64,000 nucleotides of DNA from Chinchilla lanigera (Eukaryota; Chordata; Mammalia; Rodentia; Chinchillidae), in NCBI RefSeq assembly GCF_000276665.1, contig NW_004955446.1, forward strand, positions 13,105,626 to 13,169,625, written 5' to 3'. The position numbers were made by a program, and so were the translations under genes. Every line of letters starts with the position of its first letter. The first letter of the stretch is position 1. Below are positions 58,243-64,000 of this stretch, piece by piece. The notes under the pieces are model-generated. The model was given only the letters and a program-made list of their open reading frames with translations. It was not told where the DNA came from and did no database searches.

Positions 58243-58328
58243 CTTTTATTTTTTCTTTCTACTAGGTATTGAACCTCAGGGCTTTGCATCCAGGCAGGTA
58301 CTCTAGCACTGAGCCGCATCCCCAACCC
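58243..58328 (-). mobile_element. Old ID-like SINE
   Basis: The plus strand reads ggtattgaacctcagggctt, tgcatccaggcaggtactct and gcactgagccgcatccccaa, the reverse of an ID-like element. It is diverged. Confidence 0.7.
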
Positions 58329-58903
58329 ACAAGTTTTATTGCCTGACAGGAATAAATTTTCCGACATGATGTGGCGTTATAATGTAATATTTTGGGCTGT
58401 ATTGTATATGTACTTTTTCTTTTTTAAAAATGTGGCCTTTTAGAAATTATTGGTCAGATTATTCTTTAACTCTGGACATACTTACCTATGCAGCTACTTT
58501 TTTTCCTGCATTTCTTCCATCAGGAAAGGAAAATTTGTAATACATTAATATTTTTGAAATAGCAACTGATGCCTGCTGCCCCTTCTCTGCCGAGGCAGTC
58601 AAAGCTAGGCCAGATAACTCACACAAGGATTTCTGCTTAGAACATAACGGGAAAGAGCCATCCAGGGGAGCAGCCCAATTTAGAGACTTAGCAAGAGAGA
58701 GCCACTGACAGTGGAAGTCAGATGGAATCTCCAGGACACATGACACCAAAAGTCAGTTTCTTCTTTCTTTTCCACAACTGATAAAACCAAAAAATATGAA
58801 TTTTTCTTCAGAATGATTTCCTACACACCTAAATTTTGGGCTGAGATTTGTACCTACTACACACACAAGCTCAATAATTATGTTGTATTGTCTAATATTA
58901 TAG
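58329..58903. other. Intergenic DNA, no firm feature
   Basis: Nothing recognised up to the assembly gap. Confidence 0.35.
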
Positions 58904-59328
58904 NNNNNNNNNNNNNNNNNNNNNNNNNNNNNNNNNNNNNNNNNNNNNNNNNNNNNNNNNNNNNNNNNNNNNNNNNNNNNNNNNNNNNNNNNNNNNNNNN
59001 NNNNNNNNNNNNNNNNNNNNNNNNNNNNNNNNNNNNNNNNNNNNNNNNNNNNNNNNNNNNNNNNNNNNNNNNNNNNNNNNNNNNNNNNNNNNNNNNNNNN
59101 NNNNNNNNNNNNNNNNNNNNNNNNNNNNNNNNNNNNNNNNNNNNNNNNNNNNNNNNNNNNNNNNNNNNNNNNNNNNNNNNNNNNNNNNNNNNNNNNNNNN
59201 NNNNNNNNNNNNNNNNNNNNNNNNNNNNNNNNNNNNNNNNNNNNNNNNNNNNNNNNNNNNNNNNNNNNNNNNNNNNNNNNNNNNNNNNNNNNNNNNNNNN
59301 NNNNNNNNNNNNNNNNNNNNNNNNNNNN
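58904..59328. other. Assembly gap (425 N)
   Basis: A run of 425 unknown bases. The length is not a round default number, so it may be an estimated gap size. All reading frames crossing it are meaningless. Confidence 1.
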
Positions 59329-59702
59329 TACAAACTTCCCTTTATTTCTTGACAAAGCATTTTGAGCATACAAACTGTATATGTAATTAACACCTGTGAA
59401 TGCACCATTTGGTTTGATAAATACATTTGAGATACATTTGAAATCTTCTGTTTTTCCTCAATCTCGTCTCCCAAGCAAATGTCTTATGCTATCTACATAG
59501 ATAAGCTTCTATAAGCAATCGTGTTACTTTGCTTACCTTAAGGTTCATATAAAACCACATTGTATATCCTTCTATGCTTACTTTTTCAACCAAATATGTT
59601 GATATATATCTATATGGATACATACAGCTCCAGTTCACTAATTTGTAGGAGTATACTATAACATTCCTAGAATTTTTCCAATTGATTCCAATATCACTTT
59701 CA

Positions 59703-59870
59703 AAAGTTTTCTTCTGCCAGGTGTGGTGCACACCTGAAATCCCAGCACTGAGGAGGCTGAGGCTGGAGGGTTGCCATGAGTTTGAGGCCAGCCTGGGCTA
59801 TATAGTGAGTTCCAGGCCAGTTTGGACTACAGAGCAAGACTCTGTCCCAAAAACAAACAAAGTTTTCTTC
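59703..59870 (+). mobile_element. B1-like SINE with 12-bp target duplication
   Basis: A full B1 (tgccaggtgtggtgcacacc to actctgtcccaaaaac). A perfect duplication aaagttttcttc flanks it (59703-59714 and 59859-59870). It is more diverged than its neighbour to the right. Confidence 0.94.
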
Positions 59871-59873
59871 AAT

Positions 59874-60065
59874 AAGGAAATATGCAAGCCAGGCGTGGTG
59901 GCGCACACCTGTGATCCCAGCACTCGGGAGGCTGAGGCAGGAGGATCACTGCGAGTTCGAGGCAAGCCTGAGCTACAAAGTGAGATCAAGGCCAACCTGA
60001 ACTGCATAGAGAAACCCTATCTCGAAGAGACAAAAAAAAAAAAAAAAAAAAAAGGAAATATGCAA
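59874..60065 (+). mobile_element. Young B1-like SINE with 14-bp target duplication
   Basis: A near-consensus B1 (gccaggcgtggtggcgcaca, cactcgggaggctgaggcag) that keeps several CpGs and has an uninterrupted A run of about 22 bases. A perfect duplication aaggaaatatgcaa flanks it (59874-59887 and 60052-60065). The retained CpGs and pure tail suggest a recent insertion. Confidence 0.96.
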
Positions 60066-60979
60066 TGCCTATTTCTTTTAAATAACAACTTGCTCACATG
60101 TGTAAAACTTTATCTGGAATTCAAATAAATAATATAGTTAGACTATAGGGTGTACACACTCCCAACTTTTCTGAGTATTGTCAAGTTGCTCTCTAAACCT
60201 ATTGCACCAAATTTCATTCCCACTAGCTGTTCTCATCGTTCCACATCCTTAACAAGTCATGATATTATCAGCTTCTTACACTTTTTCCAATTTGATGGGT
60301 TTTTATTTCCAATTTGATATGCTTTTACTTTAAGGTGGTACTGGGGATTGGACCAGGGGTATTGGGTCCAGTGAGCTACATTTCCACTGCTTTTGTTCAA
60401 TATAACTTTCCTTTTATTTTGAAATTGAAACAGTGGAACGCATTTGTTTTTGGCTGAAGCAACCTTCAAGGAGAAGAAAACTACTGTGCTCATCCATCGA
60501 AAGAAACTCCTGAAATCTGAGCCAGCTGCCCCACTTCCCCTACAGAAAGTAAAGAACAAGGGTGGGAGGAAGGAATAAACAAGTTCAAGTTGGTGATGGC
60601 TGGCAGGTTTCCAGTAAAGTATAATTTTCAATGCAGCTATTACAGATCCAGGTGGCACTTATTTTGAAAAACAGTCACGAACAGTAGCTCTATGGCTCCT
60701 CCCTGATCTGCATTTATAAAAATACATTTCTCACTCTAAGTGACATCTCAGTATTGTTTACAGAACCACTCTCACTCAGGGGAGGGGAGTTTTGTAGTTA
60801 TTCTGGTTCAAGGATGAGGATCACGATTCTGGAGAAAAAGGAGAATGGTGGTAGGGAATGTTTACTCATTATGCTAACTCATAATCTTCTCAAATTGATT
60901 TTGAATGCCTGTACTAGCAGTGGCTTACACAAAATTTGCAAAGAAATGTCACAATGGCCCCTTAGCCCTCACTTCTACT

Positions 60980-61122
60980 GTTTTTTTTTGTTTTTTTTTG
61001 TTTTTTTGTTTTTTGAGACAGGGTCTTGCTAAATTGACCTGGCTGTCTTTAAACTTGTGATCTTCCTGCCTCAACCTCCTGAACAGCTAGGATTATAGGT
61101 GTGCATTGTTGTGCTTGGCTAG
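60980..61122 (-). mobile_element. Old B1-like monomer SINE
   Basis: The plus strand reads ttttgagacagggtcttgct, aacttgtgatcttcctgcct, caacctcctgaacagctagg and attataggtgtgcattgttg. It lacks the internal duplication of the other B1 copies. It sits in the L1 relic. Confidence 0.75.
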
Positions 61123-61690
61123 TGTGTCATTTAAATTGAATTTACTTGACTCCTAGAGAAGCTGAGCATCTCTTCATGTATGTATTTTCAAATATGATTC
61201 CTGTATCATATTTGAAATGGAAATATTTGATTATATATCATATTTGAATCATCACTTGGTCATAGATACTGCTTATTGTTTTGTTGTCTACCAACTACGT
61301 GTTGCAAATCTACTTTCCCAGCATTTGTTTTTCTTTAAATTTGTTGTACTATACAGAAGTTTTAAATGTTGTGCAGCCAAGTTTTAATCTTTTCCATTCC
61401 TGTTTTGTCTTACCTCTATGACCTAAGAGATGGAGAATGACTTCCATCCATGAATTCATTTAAAGGTTTTACTTTTCCCATTTATATTTTTAGCCTTTCT
61501 GGAAATGATTTGTGTATTGGTGTGAGGCAGGGATCTGTTTTGCTTTTATGTATTGATAAGTGGTTTCCTAGTGAGAGTCACTCAGTAATTCTTTATCTAA
61601 CTGATTGGTAAAACCATGTCTGTCCTGTTACATGTATGAAAATATATGGGGTCTGATTCAAGACTGTTCTTCTAGTGTTTTCTTATTTTA

Positions 61691-62556
61691 GAGTGATGAA
61701 AAATAAAGCAATCAGGTGAAGTGTTACCCCACCACACACATACACATATCAGCTGCTCCTTGATGATCTTCAACATTTTGATTATACAGCTATAGTTCTT
61801 TATTCTTCCATAGAAATAGTAAGTTAATTGTTTGAGGTCCATAAAAAGTAAAAATAAAAATCTATTATGAGTCAAACTAACTTCTAAAATCAGTCAAACT
61901 TTTTAAAAACTCAGATTCTTGTTCCAATTTCACTCACTTCTATTTGAGGCATATACAACTAGAAGACATGTACATTTATTTGAGACCTTTAAAAAAATCC
62001 ACAGAACTACTATCTTAATACTTCCTGGAACCATTTCTATAGTAGCTTTGAGAGAGAATGACTTGGCCAAATCTTTATTTTTCTAATCCCAGGGAAGATA
62101 CAAACTCAGCAGTTGTTGTGTGCTACTCCAAATGGTTTGTCCAAGGACCTCCCACTGAGAGCTCCATAAACTTGTAGCTTGTATTACTCACTGAGGTCAC
62201 CCCGTGCAGGTTTATGGGCAGATGGCCAAATCTTGACACAAGACTGTAATGAGATTCCAAAACAAGTACACACACATAGCCTCCTCCACATTGCCTATAG
62301 TTTAAACCCATGGTCTGTAACAACAAAGAAAAACCACAAAGAGAAATGTGCATCAAATCATTCTGGCTTACTGTTTTCAAATAATGAAATTTCAGATATA
62401 TTTTAGGACAGACGACTTTTGTAAAAAAACCTAAATCTACATGTAATTTTCCACTGCAACAGGTAAAAATACCCTATTTCCAATATGTAATTCTAAATTT
62501 ACTATAACTTTCCACTAAGTGTAGAACTAGGAAGAAACTTTAAAGATATTCCCATT
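61691..62556. other. Intergenic DNA, no firm feature
   Basis: Nothing recognised. Confidence 0.35.
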
Positions 62557-62760
62557 CAGTGATGATTCCCAAATTTGAATGTACTTTACAATCATCTATG
62601 TGGCTTTAAAAAGAAAACTCTCAGTGCTTCGCTTACACACTCAGATGAACTAAAAAATATTGGGAAGGGAGACCCAAGTATCAATATTTTTCAATTCTCA
62701 AATGATTTCATTGTGCAGCCAAAATTGAGAGAAATATTGGCCTAATTCAAACATTTAGCA
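62557..62760 (+). mobile_element. MER5-like hAT transposon remnant
   Basis: The order cccaaatttgaatgtacttt, acaatcatctatgtggcttt, agatgaactaaaaaatattg and tctcaaatgatttcattgtg fits a diverged MER5A-type element. Confidence 0.5.
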
Positions 62761-62853
62761 TATTAAGCAAATGAGACTTACAAAGGTTAAGTGACTTTAA
62801 TTATGTTCTAAACTCAATATGGTTGCCATTAGTTACATGTGACTGTTTACATT

Positions 62854-63060
62854 TAAATTTATTAGAGTAGCCAGGCATGGTGGTGTGTACCTGTAATCCC
62901 AGCACTCCAGAGGCTGAGGCAGGAGGATTGCTGCGAGTTCAAGACCGGCCTGTGCTACAAAGTGAGCTCAAGGCCAGTCTGAACTGTATAGCGAGACCTT
63001 GTCTCAAAAGCAAAAAAACAAAAAAACAAAAAAAACACAAAAACTAAATTTATTAGAATA
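62854..63060 (+). mobile_element. B1-like SINE with 16-bp target duplication
   Basis: A full B1 (gccaggcatggtggtgtgta to gaccttgtctcaaaagc) with an A-rich CAAAA tail. A 16-bp duplication with one mismatch flanks it (taaatttattagagta at 62854-62869 and taaatttattagaata at 63045-63060). Confidence 0.95.
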
Positions 63061-64000
63061 AAATAAAATTAAAAATTGAGCTCTATAGTCATACTTTTTT
63101 AGTGCCCGGGACTCACACGTGGCTTTTCGTGGCCATATTACATGCACAAATGCAGAAATGTCTGTCACCACAGTAAATTCTCTTGGATATTGCTGTAATA
63201 AAAGTAATTCCATGTGATTTTGAAAATCTTTTAAGTATGGCTGAAGATCATCTTACTCCTAGCTATAACTTGGGTTTGATTTCTATCTAGACATTGAGTA
63301 ACTTTAAAAGCATTATAAATCATTATTCTACAATGATTGGTGTAACAAAATATTGTTAGAGCAAGAATGCCTCAATAGTAGTATGTGCTTCTATAAAGCA
63401 CCTCATACTACAATAAAAATAATCCCTTTTTAGGCAAGTACAGATGTGACTCACATCTACCTCCACTCTGCCTTTACCTCTAAACAAATAGGTAATGATC
63501 CAAAAGACCAGTTTGTTTCCTTGATTGGCAAAGAAAGCATATTGAGGGAGGGGAGAGAAGAGCTTCAGTTTCCATTGACTGGCCCATCAGGCTCAAAGCC
63601 AATTCATAAGCATGTCCAGGCACAACCTTGGCTCAATTAGTGCATAAAGGAAATTATTAGAAGACCATACCCTCCTGATAGACCAAAACCAAGAGGTAGT
63701 ATGAGAATCAAGTTGAAAAAGGTTTCCCCCTTCTTGGTATAATAGTATTTACTACTACCAATGTCTATTTTTTTAAATTGCAGGATATATTTATCACTTG
63801 AAACTTCTGTCCTCTGAGACCAAACATGCCATAAGACAACAGATTTCATAAGCCAGGAGCTGCTGCTAGAGGAATTTAAATCTGTTAGGTCGGTTGTATT
63901 TTTGTCACTGCAGCTATCTAGAAAAATATCAACATTCATTAACTTTGTTTTCTCAGTTGTATTATAAAATTGAAACTTAATACTACTGTTCCTTGTGAAT
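63061..64000. other. Intergenic DNA, no firm feature
   Basis: AT-rich DNA to the window end. A 100-codon minus-strand ORF at 63637-63939 has no recognisable domain. Confidence 0.35.

Larger units (their letters stand above)
59329..61690 (-). mobile_element. L1 relic, antisense, interrupted by SINEs
   Basis: The plus strand shows the antisense of the end of L1 ORF2 and the 3' region. Phrases in order include caaatttcattcccactagc (60210), agctgagcatctcttcatg (61160), ctatacagaagttttaaatg (61350) and attggtgtgaggcaggga (61517). Three SINEs (59715-59858, 59888-60051, 60980-61122) and perhaps a small ID fragment near 60335-60395 interrupt it. It is an ancient, dead copy. Confidence 0.6.

Noticed and set aside
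58753..59474. ORFs of about 180-206 codons across the N run
   Set aside because: Most of the codons are unknown bases, so the frames are artefacts of the gap.

Overview
This is a window of mammalian nuclear DNA from a rodent. It is full of short interspersed elements built on 7SL RNA (B1-like, with the internal duplication typical of rodent B1) and on a tRNA (ID-like, ending in a GGTTCCCGGTACCGG-type motif). It also holds two fused B1-ID dimers and many old mammalian repeats (MIR, MER5, Tigger, L1, MaLR). I see no B2 or B4 elements, so a non-muroid rodent is likely. I lean towards the beaver/kangaroo-rat or squirrel side, but that is an inference.

Only one intact protein-coding gene is present: HSPB3, a small heat-shock protein of muscle, in a single exon on the minus strand at 8359-8817. 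Its promoter lies to the right, with a TATA box at 8911-8920 and a perfect MEF2-type site at 9006-9015. A likely poly(A) signal lies at 8244-8249. In other mammals HSPB3 sits in a large intergenic space between SNX18 and ARL15. Because the gene is on the minus strand here, SNX18 should lie beyond the left edge and ARL15 beyond the right edge. The remaining 55 kb fits that gene desert.

Layout: 1-965 is the 3' part of a retrovirus-derived gag-pro retroposon, followed by an old L1 relic (985-2105) and a MaLR LTR. HSPB3 and its flanks occupy 8.2-9.1 kb. From 9 to 20 kb there are MaLR, MIR, Tigger and SINE remnants and long purine tracts, with a CTCF-type motif at 16673-16686. At 21.3-22.3 kb a second gag-pro retroposon and an ID SINE are stacked in the same target site. 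A long imperfect palindrome sits at 30226-30597 and a second CTCF-type motif at 32622-32635. At 38.0-38.7 kb there is a third gag-pro retroposon on the minus strand, and at 42.6-48.8 kb a decayed class I endogenous retrovirus with recognisable gag, RT, RNase H and integrase pieces. From 51.8 kb to the end there are more SINEs, an L1 relic on the minus strand and a 425-base assembly gap.

The most unusual feature is the set of three related gag-pro retroposons. Two have poly(A) tails and perfect 17-18 bp target-site duplications, and one is clearly 5'-truncated. This is the signature of L1-type retrotransposition rather than retroviral integration, so they look like a non-autonomous composite family built from an endogenous-retrovirus fragment plus a short repeated tail. 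Apart from HSPB3 I see no genes working together; the rest is intergenic DNA with possible regulatory sites.
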